A DNA stretch of 64,000 bases from NCBI GenBank assembly GCA_900142905.1, contig FSRV01000002.1:310001-374000 (forward strand). The letters run 5' to 3'. Every line of letters begins with the position of its first letter. Position 1 is the stretch's first letter. Below are positions 36,965 to 46,047 of this stretch, one piece after another. The position numbers and the translations under genes are program-made. Under the pieces are notes generated by a model that made no database searches, was not told the origin of the DNA, and worked only from the letters and a program-made list of their open reading frames with translations. This DNA is from Burkholderia sp. GAS332 (GTDB lineage: Bacteria; Pseudomonadota; Gammaproteobacteria; Burkholderiales; Burkholderiaceae).

Positions 36965-39759
36965 TCCGGGTACGCACTATCCTGGTGCCGTTGCTGGTTT
37001 TATCCGCATCGCTCTGCGTGACCTGGATAGTCTGGAATCACGAACGTCAAGCGACGCGCAACGAGCTGCGCAGCCAGTTCAATTACACCATGAGTGATGC
37101 GGTAGGCCGCGTCGAACAGCGCATGGCGACCTACGAGCTGATGTTGCGAGGCGTGCAGAGCCTGTTTGCCGCGAACGGCACGATCGACCGCGACAGGTTC
37201 CGGCGCTATGTGAGCGCGCTGAATCTTGACGCAAACTTTTCCGGGATCCACGGCGTCGGTGTGATCGAATGGGTGCCCGCGGCGCGTAAAGCGGCTCATA
37301 TCGCGGGCATGCGCCAGAGCGGCATTCCAGACTACACGATTCATCCCGACGGGCTGCGCCAGGATTATGCCCCGATCGTTCAGCGCGAGCCCTTTCTTGG
37401 CCTTGCACGCAGCTCGCCGGGGCTTGACGCCTGGGACGAACCGGTGCGGCGGTCGGCGATGGAGAAGGCCCGTGACTCCGGCATGGCGGCCCTCTCAGGA
37501 AAGGTGCGCCTGGCGGTCGACTCGGAAGGCGACCCCCGGCCAGGTTTCATCATGTACCTGCCGATCTACGCGTCTGGCGAGGCACAGGACAACCTGGTGC
37601 AGCGTCGGGCGAACATTATCGGCTGGGTCTATGCGTCGTTCCGTATGCACGACGTGATGGCCAGTCTCTACGGCGAACAGCCGCCCGGCGTCTCGCTGGC
37701 CATTTACGATGGCGTCGAGCCATTGGAGGGCGCGCTGCTGCATCGCACGTCAGATGCAAACAACCGGCGTGCGCCCGCGCTTATCTCCGCAAACGAATAC
37801 CTGGTGGTGGATGGGCACGACTGGATGCTCACGATGAGCGCCTCCGACGCGTTTCGATCCCGCTTGGGACGCAATGCGGAGGCGACAATTGCCGGCGCCG
37901 GCACGGGGTTGAGTCTGCTGCTGGCGCTTCTGACCTGGCTCATGATGACAGGGCGGGAACGCGCCATGCGACTCGCCTCGGCGATGACGCGGGAGTTGCG
38001 CGAAAACGAAGAGAAATTTCGCGCCATTGCCGACTGCACGGTGAACCTGGAGATCTGGTGGGGACCGGACGGCAAACCACGCTGGATCAATCCCTCGGTT
38101 GAGTACTACACGGGCTACACGGTCGCGGAATGTATGGCGATGCCCGACTTCGCCCGCACGCTCATCCATCCGGAGGACTTTTCGCGCGTTGCGCCGGAAT
38201 TTAAAAAGGGGCTTCAGGGTTCACGTGGCGAGGATCTCGAGTTTCGTTGCATGCGCAAGGATGGCTCGCTGCTCTGGCTGTCGATCTCCTGGGTTCCGAT
38301 TAGCAATCAGCGGGGAGACTTCATTGGTTTTCGGACCAGCGGCCGCGATATCACGGAGCGTAAGAAGTCGGAGGAGAAAATCCGGGAACTCGCCTTCTAC
38401 GATACGTTGACCCGCCTGCCCAATCGCGCGCTTCTTCTGGATCGCCTGAGGCAGTCAATGGTGGCCAGCCAGTTGGACCGGGTCTGCGGTGCCCTGATGT
38501 TCATCGACCTCGACCACTTCAAAACGCTGAACGATACGCTTGGGCATGACAAAGGCGATTTGCTCCTGCGGCAGGTCGCGAATCGCCTGTCGAGTAGTGT
38601 CAACGAGGGAGACACGGTCGCTCGGGTCGGCGGTGATGAGTTCGTTGTGGTGCTGGGCAATCTGAGTCTGGATAAGGCGGCGGCGACAGTAGAAACCGAG
38701 GCGGTGGGGGAGCGCATTCTCGCGGTGTTGGGGCGCGCCTATGAGCTCAATGGCGTTCAGTTTCGGAGTACCGCCAGCATCGGCGTCACCGTATTCTATG
38801 GCGAGCAGACCTCCACCGACGAGCTGTTCAAGCAGGCCGATCTCGCCATGTATAAATCGAAGGAACGTGGCCGCAATGTCATGTGCTTCTTCGACCCTGC
38901 GATGCAGACGGCCGTGCTGAGGCGCGCTGAACTGGAGGTGGGATTGCGCCACGCCATCGAGCAGAACCGGATTGTTCTTCACTATCAGGCGCAGGTCGTG
39001 GATGGTGATTACATCACCGGTGCGGAAGCGCTGGCGCGCTGGGAGCATCCTGAGCGCGGCCTGATACCCCCGGGTGAGTTTATTCCGCTCGCGGAGGAGT
39101 CGGGGCTGATTCTCGAGATGGGGCGCACCGTATTGGCGTCCGCCTGTGCTCAACTGGCCCTGTGGGCGGGGCGGCCATCGATGGCGCATCTGTCTATCGC
39201 GGTGAACGTCAGCGCCCGGCAATTTCGCGAACCTGACTTCGTGGACGGTGTGCTCGCGGCCATCCAGCGGACCGGGGCGAGGGCAGACCGGCTGAAGCTT
39301 GAGCTGACCGAGAGTGTGCTTGTTGAGAACGTGCAGGACATTATCGAAAAGATGAGCACCCTGCGCGCTCAAGGGGTGACGTTCTCACTGGACGACTTCG
39401 GGACGGGATACTCTTCGCTGGCTTACCTGAAACGATTGCCGTTAGACCAGTTAAAGATTGACCGCTCGTTCGTGCGCGACATTCTGATCGACCCCAACGA
39501 CGCTGACATCGCGAGAACCATCGTGGCGCTTGCCCGCAGTTTTAACCTGGGCGTCATCGCCGAGGGTGTCGAAACTGAAGCGCAACGAGATTTTCTTGCC
39601 GTCGCCGGATGTCATGCCTATCAAGGTTTCCTCTTTTGCAAGCCGGTTCCGATTCAGGTTTTCGAACAGTTTGTGAGCCGATTCAGTGCCCATGAGCGGA
39701 CGGAAGACCGCTCGGCGGGGCGTGATGAGAGAAACGTGGGTTCAGGCCGGGTTATCTGA
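36961..39759 (+). CDS. CHASE-PAS-GGDEF-EAL bifunctional c-di-GMP protein
   Basis: A 932-residue inner-membrane protein: TM1 (about 5-27), periplasmic CHASE sensor (about 75-235), TM2 (about 308-328), PAS/PAC (about 345-475), GGDEF (about 480-650) and EAL (about 665-915). VARVGGDEFVVVLG keeps the cyclase motif. The EAL domain keeps EALARWEHP, NVSARQF, ELTESVL, DDFGTGYSSL, KIDRSF and EGVET, so phosphodiesterase activity is likely; which activity dominates cannot be read from sequence. No RxxD I-site is obvious before GGDEF. The gene starts with GTG overlapping the stop of a periplasmic binding-protein gene, implying a common signalling unit. Confidence 0.93.
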   Translation: MIRVRTILVPLLVLSASLCVTWIVWNHERQATRNELRSQFNYTMSDAVGRVEQRMATYELMLRGVQSLFAANGTIDRDRFRRYVSALNLDANFSGIHGVGVIEWVPAARKAAHIAGMRQSGIPDYTIHPDGLRQDYAPIVQREPFLGLARSSPGLDAWDEPVRRSAMEKARDSGMAALSGKVRLAVDSEGDPRPGFIMYLPIYASGEAQDNLVQRRANIIGWVYASFRMHDVMASLYGEQPPGVSLAIYDGVEPLEGALLHRTSDANNRRAPALISANEYLVVDGHDWMLTMSASDAFRSRLGRNAEATIAGAGTGLSLLLALLTWLMMTGRERAMRLASAMTRELRENEEKFRAIADCTVNLEIWWGPDGKPRWINPSVEYYTGYTVAECMAMPDFARTLIHPEDFSRVAPEFKKGLQGSRGEDLEFRCMRKDGSLLWLSISWVPISNQRGDFIGFRTSGRDITERKKSEEKIRELAFYDTLTRLPNRALLLDRLRQSMVASQLDRVCGALMFIDLDHFKTLNDTLGHDKGDLLLRQVANRLSSSVNEGDTVARVGGDEFVVVLGNLSLDKAAATVETEAVGERILAVLGRAYELNGVQFRSTASIGVTVFYGEQTSTDELFKQADLAMYKSKERGRNVMCFFDPAMQTAVLRRAELEVGLRHAIEQNRIVLHYQAQVVDGDYITGAEALARWEHPERGLIPPGEFIPLAEESGLILEMGRTVLASACAQLALWAGRPSMAHLSIAVNVSARQFREPDFVDGVLAAIQRTGARADRLKLELTESVLVENVQDIIEKMSTLRAQGVTFSLDDFGTGYSSLAYLKRLPLDQLKIDRSFVRDILIDPNDADIARTIVALARSFNLGVIAEGVETEAQRDFLAVAGCHAYQGFLFCKPVPIQVFEQFVSRFSAHERTEDRSAGRDERNVGSGRVI

Positions 39760-39792
39760 TCAATCGGTATCGAAGACACGCGTGCTGGCCCC

Positions 39793-40470
39793 TCAGTCGT
39801 GGCGAAGGGCCGCTTCGTCGCCTTTGGCGGACGCGCGCCACTGAACGCTGAGCAGGTGCTCGCGCATACATCGCGCCGCGGCTTCGCCATCACGCGCCTT
39901 CATGGCACTGACGATCTCCTGGTGCTGCTGGGCGAAATAGCTGCGTGTTTCCTGCGCTGACGTCTTCTCGCGTACGTCAGGTTTGACGCGCATCCCGTTG
40001 ATCACTTCCATCAAGGAGATGAGCGCGGGATTGCGTGTGGCCTGTCCGATCAGCAAATGGAATCGATGATCCCATTGTTGCCACTCTTCGTCATTTTTTG
40101 CCGCGGCGTTTTTCCGCGCGCATTTTTCAAGTTCCAGCAAATCGTCCCGACTGGCTTTCGTCGCGGCTAGCTGCGCGAGTGCCGGCTCGAACAACAAGCG
40201 CATTTCTGCGATGTCTGCCGGACTGGCGCCCGCCCGAAGTCCGCGCAGCGTCGGTGCGAACTTCAACGGTCTCGCACCCAGGTAGGTGCCGCGACCGACG
40301 CCGCGCCATACACGCCCTGATGCCTCCAGCGAAGCAAGCGACGAACGCAGTTCCCGCCGACTGACATTGAGGGCTTCGGCGAGCTTTCTTTCGGGGGGCA
40401 GCGCATCGCCGTCCTTGAGTTGATGGTCGGCAATATAGTCCAGCAGCTTGTCCAGTATCGAATTTTCCAT
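39793..40470 (-). CDS. GntR-family repressor, FadR (FCD) subfamily
   Basis: A 225-residue protein: winged HTH (about 3-68: LKDGDALPPERKLAEALNVS, RRELRSSLASLEASGRVWRG) and FCD domain (about 85-215) with WDHRFHLLIGQATRNPALIS and QQHQEIVSAMKARDGEAAAR. It is divergent from the GGT-like gene. A 16-bp operator lies 15 bp before its own start and a near-copy lies before the GGT-like gene, which predicts autorepression and repression of the divergent operon. Confidence 0.9.
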   Translation of the reverse strand: MENSILDKLLDYIADHQLKDGDALPPERKLAEALNVSRRELRSSLASLEASGRVWRGVGRGTYLGARPLKFAPTLRGLRAGASPADIAEMRLLFEPALAQLAATKASRDDLLELEKCARKNAAAKNDEEWQQWDHRFHLLIGQATRNPALISLMEVINGMRVKPDVREKTSAQETRSYFAQQHQEIVSAMKARDGEAAARCMREHLLSVQWRASAKGDEAALRHD

Positions 40471-40484
40471 TGTCCTTTGCCTGA

Positions 40485-40500
40485 ACCAATATTAATTGGT
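40485..40500. promoter_or_regulatory. GntR operator 1
   Basis: ACCAATATTAATTGGT: arms ACCAAT and ATTGGT with a 4-bp spacer, followed by TCAAAATTTACC. It lies 15 bp upstream of the GntR start. Confidence 0.8.
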
Positions 40501-40636
40501 TCAAAATTTACCATAGTCAAACCAACTGGGGTGAGATCCACTGATTTTTTGATCTGCTATGGTGTGCATGATTTCGGGTTAACGCTGGGTGCAACCGGGC
40601 AACGTTCGCCGTAATCTCTTAGCTTATAGGACTTGT

Positions 40637-40652
40637 ACCAATATTGATTGGT
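40637..40652. promoter_or_regulatory. GntR operator 2
   Basis: ACCAATATTGATTGGT, followed by TCGAAAATAACC. It is identical to operator 1 at 15 of 16 positions, with similar right flanks. It lies 43 bp before the start of the GGT-like gene. Confidence 0.8.
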
Positions 40653-40694
40653 TCGAAAATAACCAGTCGTTGGTCATCGAAAAAGGAGTTGCGC

Positions 40695-42479
40695 ATGTCG
40701 TTTACAACCCGCCCGGAGCTGATTGGCACATTCGGCATGGTGGCCTCCACGCATTGGCTGGCGAGTGCGTCAGCGATGGCCGTTCTGGAGAAAGGGGGCA
40801 ATGCGTTCGATGCCGCAGCCGCTGCCGGCTTTGTCCTGCAGATCGTTGAGCCGCATCTGAATGGTCCCGGCGGCGAGCTGCCGGTTGTGTTCTACAGCGC
40901 GCGCGAAGAACGTGTTCGCGTGCTGTGCGGGCAGGGCGTGACGCCAGCGGGAATGACGATAGCGCGCATGCGTGAGTTGGGTCTCGAAGTGGTTCCCGGT
41001 ACGGGCTTGCTGCCTGCCGTGGTGCCTGGCGCATTTGGCGCCTGGATGGCCATGCTGCGCGACTATGGCCAACTGCCGCTCGAAGACGTCCTGAGCTACG
41101 CGATCGGCTATGCGGAGAACGGCTATCCGGTTCTCCCACGCATGACGTCGTCGATCCTCGCAATCAAGGATTTCTTCCAGGCCGAATGGCCCACTTCGGC
41201 TGAGCAATGGCTGCGCAACGGCGACGCACCGATGCCGAACCAGCTGTTCGCCAATCCGGCGATTGCGCAGTCGTACAGGCGCATCCTCGAGGAAGCGAAT
41301 ACCCGCAGTGATCGTGCGGAGCAGTGCGAAGTCGCCCGCAAGGTTTTTTATCGCGGATTCGTGGCCGAAGCGATTGACCACTATTTCCGGTCAACGGCCG
41401 TTCTCGATACTTCCGGTCAGCGCAATTATGGTCTGCTCAACGCGGATGATCTCGCGCGTTGGGAGCCCTCCTATGAAGACCCGGTTTCATACGACTATGA
41501 GGGCTTCCGCGTTCACAAGACGGGCCCTTGGGGCCAGGGACCGATGTTCCTGCAGCAGCTTGCGCTCCTTAAGGGCTTCGATCTCAGTGCGATGGACCCG
41601 ATGGGACCCGATTTCGTGCACACGATAATCGAATGCTCGAAGCTCGCGTTCGCCGATCGCGAGGTGTTTTACGGCGACCCCGCGTTTGCGCATGTGCCCA
41701 TGGATGTGCTTCTGAGCGACGCCTACAACGACGAACGCCGCCGGCTGATCGATCCCAGCCGCGCGTCGTTCGAATTCCGTCCCGGCAAGTTGGGCGACAG
41801 CGAACAGCGTGCCGCATTGATTATGGCCAATGCGGGAAGGCAGCAGTCCGGCGGTTTCGGCCAGGGCGAACCGACCTTTGCCCCTTTGCCTGAACTAAGG
41901 GGCGATACGGTTCATCTCGACGTGGTCGATCGTTGGGGCAACATGGTTTCGGCTACACCGTCGGGTGGCTGGCTGCAGGCCTCGCCGGCCGTGCCCGGTC
42001 TTGGCTTCAACGTGACCACGCGCGCGCAGATGTTCTGGATGGAGGAGGGTCTGCCGTCTTCGCTCGGCCCGGGGCGCCGCCCCCGCACGACGCTCTCGCC
42101 CACGCTCGTTACTCGCGAGGGCCGGCCCTATGCCGCATTCGGCACGCCGGGTGGCGACCAGCAGGATCAGTGGTCGATCCAACTGTTTCTCCGGCACGTG
42201 CATGCCGGCATGAACTTCCAGGCTGCTGTGGATTCGCCCTCGTTCCAGACGGCGCATTTCCCCGGCTCGTTTTATCCGCGTTCGATGCAACTGGGCAAGA
42301 TGTCCGCCGAATCCAATTTTCCGGAACACACGCTTGCCGGATTACGTGCGCGTGGACATGACCTGACCGTGGCCGAGCCCTGGTCGCTGGGACGCGTCTG
42401 CGCGGTCGGGATCAGAAACGGTCTGATGCGTGGCGCAGCAACACCTCGTCAAATGCAGGCATACGCAATCGGGCGATAA
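40695..42479 (+). CDS. Gamma-glutamyltransferase-fold Ntn-hydrolase, probably not a true GGT
   Basis: A 594-residue protein from ATG 40695, which has AAAAGGAG upstream. The self-processing nucleophile Thr405 lies in GDTVHLDVVDRWGNMVSA, predicting a 404-residue large and 190-residue small subunit. FGTPGGDQQ matches the GGT oxyanion Gly-Gly. Residues that hold gamma-glutamyl groups in E. coli/human GGT appear changed: the Arg of the REVAP-type motif is Gln80 (GQGVTP), the PLSSMSPT serines are Thr (RPRTTLSPT), and the Asn/Asp of the small-subunit pocket are not seen. There is no signal peptide, so it is cytoplasmic. Oxamate amidohydrolase or another amidase/acylase is an alternative. It begins a GntR-controlled operon with an MFS carrier. 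Confidence 0.8.
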   Translation: MSFTTRPELIGTFGMVASTHWLASASAMAVLEKGGNAFDAAAAAGFVLQIVEPHLNGPGGELPVVFYSAREERVRVLCGQGVTPAGMTIARMRELGLEVVPGTGLLPAVVPGAFGAWMAMLRDYGQLPLEDVLSYAIGYAENGYPVLPRMTSSILAIKDFFQAEWPTSAEQWLRNGDAPMPNQLFANPAIAQSYRRILEEANTRSDRAEQCEVARKVFYRGFVAEAIDHYFRSTAVLDTSGQRNYGLLNADDLARWEPSYEDPVSYDYEGFRVHKTGPWGQGPMFLQQLALLKGFDLSAMDPMGPDFVHTIIECSKLAFADREVFYGDPAFAHVPMDVLLSDAYNDERRRLIDPSRASFEFRPGKLGDSEQRAALIMANAGRQQSGGFGQGEPTFAPLPELRGDTVHLDVVDRWGNMVSATPSGGWLQASPAVPGLGFNVTTRAQMFWMEEGLPSSLGPGRRPRTTLSPTLVTREGRPYAAFGTPGGDQQDQWSIQLFLRHVHAGMNFQAAVDSPSFQTAHFPGSFYPRSMQLGKMSAESNFPEHTLAGLRARGHDLTVAEPWSLGRVCAVGIRNGLMRGAATPRQMQAYAIGR

Positions 42480-42527
42480 GTTTCGCGGCCCAGAAATCGT
42501 ATCCATTTCCGTCAGGGAGAACATGCC

Positions 42528-43940
42528 GTGTCTGCTATTGCCGCCCGACTCGAGCGACTGCCGTTATCAGGTTTTCATCGCAAGCTCCTGCTGATCGGCG
42601 GCTTGGGGTACATGTTCGACGGACTCGATTCGTCATCGCTTGCGTTCCTGCTACCCGTCGTGAGCAAACTATGGCACCTGACGAGTGCCGAGACGGGCCT
42701 CGTGGCGAGCAGCACCTATATCGGTTATTTTTTCGGGGCCTTTCTGTCGGGTGTGCTCGCCGATGTGATCGGGCGTCGTCGCATCATGATGAGCGCGCTG
42801 GCAATCTATTGCTGTGCGTCGCTCGCGAGCGCGACCGCCACCGACTGGCACACCTTTTTCGTGTTGCGCATCGTCGCGGGTTTCGGATCCGGAGCGGAGA
42901 CCGTGGTGATCGCACCGTTTCTGGCCGAGTTCGTACCGCGGCGTTACCGGGGCATCTTTTGCGGCGCACTGGTCGGCTTCATGTCGTTCGGCTATCTGGG
43001 TTCGTCCATTCTCGGCTTCACCGTCGTGCGTAACTTTGCCGAAGGCTGGCGATATCTGGCGGTGGCGACTTCGCTGCCCGTCGTCATGCTCCTCTGGTGG
43101 CGAAGAACTTTGCCTGAATCGCCGCGCTGGCTTGAAAGCCAGGGGCGGGCCGCCGAGGCGGACAGCATCGTGAGCGCAATCGAGTCGTGGTTCGCAGGTA
43201 AGGGTATCAGTCTGGCACCCGTTGCTTCCCTCGGCACCCTGCCTGCCTCGGTGCCTACGAAGGGCAATGCGTTACAGAATGTGCTGACGCTGTGGTCGCC
43301 GCGCCTGGCGCGTACGACCGCAGTGAGCTGGCTGATGTGGTTCTCGGTCGCATTCGCGTATTACTCGTTTTTCTCCTGGATTCCGAGCCTGCTCCTCAAG
43401 GAGGGGCTCACCATGACAAAAAGCTTTGGTTATTCGATCGCGATTTACGGGGCGCAGATTCCTGGCTATTTCACCGCGGCGTGGCTCAACGAACGGCTCG
43501 GTCGAAAAGGTGTCGTGGCGTCCTACATGCTGTTGGGCGGGATTGCGGCAATTACGCTTGCGTTTTCCCACACCGGGTTACAGATCATGGCGGCGGGCAT
43601 CGGCCTGTCGTTCTTCATGAATGGCGCGTTCGCAGGCGTCTATGCCTACACCCCTGAAGTTTTTCCGACCGCTGTGCGAGCCACCGGTACGGGATCGTCC
43701 TCCTCTTTCGGCCGGATTGGCTCGGTGAGCGCCCCCATTCTGGTCGGCCTTGTCTATCCGGTGCTCGGATTCCTGGGCGTGTTCGCGATGACCACCACGG
43801 TCTTGCTAGTGGGGGCCTGTGTGGTGTTCTTCCTGGGTATCGAGACCCGTAACCGGTCGCTCGAAGATATTGAGGAGGGAGGCGCCGGCCAGCCCCAGGA
43901 TTTGCAGGGTTCGCTCGGTTCGACCGAAATGCGCGGCTGA
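42528..43940 (+). CDS. MFS metabolite:H+ symporter
   Basis: A 470-residue, 12-segment carrier of the sugar-porter/metabolite symporter type: GGLGYMFDGLDSSSLAFLLP, GVLADVIGRRRIMMSALAIY, LPESPRWLESQGRAAEADSI and TPEVFPTAVRATGTGSSSSF. The GTG start follows CAGGGAGAAC. Related carriers move niacin, shikimate, benzoate-like or other organic acids. It lies 48 bp after the GGT-like gene and should import that enzyme's substrate or a relative. Confidence 0.87.
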   Translation: MSAIAARLERLPLSGFHRKLLLIGGLGYMFDGLDSSSLAFLLPVVSKLWHLTSAETGLVASSTYIGYFFGAFLSGVLADVIGRRRIMMSALAIYCCASLASATATDWHTFFVLRIVAGFGSGAETVVIAPFLAEFVPRRYRGIFCGALVGFMSFGYLGSSILGFTVVRNFAEGWRYLAVATSLPVVMLLWWRRTLPESPRWLESQGRAAEADSIVSAIESWFAGKGISLAPVASLGTLPASVPTKGNALQNVLTLWSPRLARTTAVSWLMWFSVAFAYYSFFSWIPSLLLKEGLTMTKSFGYSIAIYGAQIPGYFTAAWLNERLGRKGVVASYMLLGGIAAITLAFSHTGLQIMAAGIGLSFFMNGAFAGVYAYTPEVFPTAVRATGTGSSSSFGRIGSVSAPILVGLVYPVLGFLGVFAMTTTVLLVGACVVFFLGIETRNRSLEDIEEGGAGQPQDLQGSLGSTEMRG

Positions 43941-43974
43941 GCGCTCGTGATGTCCCACCCTTTACAGACAGACA

Positions 43975-44529
43975 ATGCCAGGCAGTCCGATCGATCCCAT
44001 CTCGCCAGTCCTGCAAACGCTGGACATTTCAGACCTCGAGCGACTTGCAATCGTCATGCGGCTGAAGAACCAACCCACGGAGATTTTCCGTGCAGTTCAT
44101 GCGTTGGCCGCGAGCGCGATAGGCCTCGGCCTTTTCACGATCATGTCTTACGACGCGCAACGCGAGGAGGTCGAACGCGTTTATACCAACATGCCGGACG
44201 TGTATCCGGTTGGGGGCCGTAAGCGAAAACAGGGCACCGCGTGGGCAAACCAGGTCTTGCAGGAACTCAAGCCGTTTCGTGCAGAAACGACGCAAGGCAT
44301 CCGGGCGGCGTTCGACGACCACGCGGTGATGACTGACATGGGGCTCGGCTCGATATTGAACATTCCGGTCGCGTACGACGGGATTTGCGTTGGCACGATG
44401 AACCTGACACACAAGGAAGGGTGGTACACAGGTAGACACGAGGCAATGGGCATGCTGATCGGCTCCTTCCTTGCGCCCGCGCTAATCAAGTGCAACGCGA
44501 TGCACATCGATCGCGCCATGCGTCTCTGA
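43975..44529 (+). CDS. GAF-domain protein
   Basis: A 184-residue protein consisting of one GAF domain (about 25-175): LGLFTIMSYDAQREEVERVY, GTAWANQVLQELKPFRAETT, DMGLGSILNIPVAYDGICVG and GTMNLTHKEGWYTG. No HTH, kinase or cyclase domain is attached. Stand-alone GAF proteins can bind small metabolites. It lies 34 bp after the MFS gene and 17 bp before a second one, so it belongs to the operon. A ligand-binding accessory or an enzyme with a GAF fold are both possible. Confidence 0.75.
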   Translation: MPGSPIDPISPVLQTLDISDLERLAIVMRLKNQPTEIFRAVHALAASAIGLGLFTIMSYDAQREEVERVYTNMPDVYPVGGRKRKQGTAWANQVLQELKPFRAETTQGIRAAFDDHAVMTDMGLGSILNIPVAYDGICVGTMNLTHKEGWYTGRHEAMGMLIGSFLAPALIKCNAMHIDRAMRL

Positions 44530-44546
44530 CGGCACTACGATCAATT

Positions 44547-45791
44547 ATGGCTACCAGAACAAGCTTAACCCGATCCTCCGAATCCCAGCACACGAACACC
44601 TGGGTGCTTGTCTTCATCCTGAGCTACCTTGCATTGCTGGCCGATGGTGCAGACGTCATGATGTACGGCCTGACGCTGACGCGAATCAAGGACGAATTCG
44701 GCTTGAGCAATGTCGAAGCGGGGGCACTGGGCAGCTTGACGCTGTTTGGCATGGCCATCGGCGGCATTCTGGGGGGCTGGGCCAGTGACCGCGTGGGGCG
44801 AGTGCGGGTCGTCGCCTGGGCACTCGCGCTTTTTTCGCTTGGCGCAGGTCTACTGGGGCTTACGCACAGTTTTCTGGAGTTTGCAGTCGTACGCTTTATC
44901 AGTTCGTTGGGGATCGGTTGCATGGTGCTGGTCTCCACCCTCGTTGCTGAATACGTGCCCACGGAGCGGCGCTCACTGATTCTTGGAATCTTGCAAACGG
45001 GCATTTCCGCGGGCTACATCGTTGTCATCTCGCTGAGCAACTGGATTTTGCCGCACTACGGCTGGCGCACGCTCTATTACGTGTCAGCATTTCCTGTGCT
45101 GCTGGCGCTGGCAATAAAATTTGCCGTGCCCGAACCGGCAACATGGCAGGCGAGCCGCGTGGCCGACCGCAAGGGCGAACGTGGGCATCGCACCAACCGC
45201 TACGCTCTGATTTTCGGCAACCGGCAGTCGCGAACCTTGTTCATCCTGTGGACCTTCGCCTCGGTATTTGCACTCTCCGGTTTTTACGGTCTGAACAACT
45301 GGTTACCGACTTACCTGGAAAAGGAACTGCACATCAAATTCGGCGCCATGGCCGGATACATGATCGGCACCTTCGTGGTCGCCTTCATCGGCAAGATCTT
45401 TGCGGGCTGGCTGGGTGACCGCTGGAGCCGGCGTGGCGTATATGTCCTTGGCTGTGTGGGCGCTGCGTTCTTTCTGCCGGTGATCATTTTCTGGCATTCG
45501 CGTGAGAACATTGCGTATCTCATGCTTGTCTTCGGGTTTTTGTATGGTGTGCCGCTGGGGACGATCGGCACCTTTATGTCAGAGAGTTTCGCTACGGCTG
45601 TCCGCGGGACAGCCGTGGGGGGCTCCTATAACATCGGCCGCTTTTGCTCGGGTGCGGCGCCCATTGTTATTGGTTACATTGCCACCCAGTTCTCCATCGG
45701 TATTGGATTTCTCGTGGTCGGCGGCGTGTTCTTTTTAAGTGGCGTAACCGCCTTCTTTATTCCGGACCGGTTGTATGACACGCAGCGTTAG
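44547..45791 (+). CDS. MFS transporter (aromatic acid/metabolite symporter-like)
   Basis: A 414-residue 12-segment carrier from ATG 44547 (the frame opens at 44490 inside the GAF gene). Features include YLALLADGADVMMYGLTLTR, GGWASDRVGRVRVVAWALAL, AEYVPTERRSLILGILQTG and GTFMSESFATAVRGTAVGGS, of the AAHS/metabolite-symporter kind. Having a second importer in one short operon suggests two related substrates, or import and product exchange. It is the last gene before a 256-bp gap. Confidence 0.85.
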   Translation: MATRTSLTRSSESQHTNTWVLVFILSYLALLADGADVMMYGLTLTRIKDEFGLSNVEAGALGSLTLFGMAIGGILGGWASDRVGRVRVVAWALALFSLGAGLLGLTHSFLEFAVVRFISSLGIGCMVLVSTLVAEYVPTERRSLILGILQTGISAGYIVVISLSNWILPHYGWRTLYYVSAFPVLLALAIKFAVPEPATWQASRVADRKGERGHRTNRYALIFGNRQSRTLFILWTFASVFALSGFYGLNNWLPTYLEKELHIKFGAMAGYMIGTFVVAFIGKIFAGWLGDRWSRRGVYVLGCVGAAFFLPVIIFWHSRENIAYLMLVFGFLYGVPLGTIGTFMSESFATAVRGTAVGGSYNIGRFCSGAAPIVIGYIATQFSIGIGFLVVGGVFFLSGVTAFFIPDRLYDTQR

Positions 45792-45871
45792 TCCACGCAA
45801 AGGGGCGGGCTAACCGGCGGCTCGTACGACCTGATCAATCGTCTCCTCTCTTCTCACGTCCGTTACATCGC

Positions 45872-45914
45872 TTCGGAATCTCCCGAAGTGCATTTCTCAT
45901 GTTTGGCATTTTTC
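45872..45914 (+). promoter_or_regulatory. Promoter element A, shared with the LysR/binding-protein gap
   Basis: The inverted repeat CTTCGG-AATCTC-CCGAAG is followed by TGCATTTCTCATGTTTGGC. The same order of elements occurs at 48048-48089. It lies about 135-175 bp before the ureohydrolase gene and is a candidate site for the nearby LysR protein. Confidence 0.55.
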
Positions 45915-46047
45915 CGTTGAATTTGTTTGCCTAGACTCCGTTCCAGATAAACCGCCGGCCCGCCACAACGGGCGTTGCCGCCGCGTCGAAGACGGCGGCA
46001 GCGCGTGCGCCGCATCTATCTGAACCCATAACAGGACGGAGGCAATC

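Noticed and set aside
36170..39759. Reading the binding protein as part of an ABC importer
   Set aside because: No permease or ATPase gene lies within several kb; the overlapping partner is a c-di-GMP protein.
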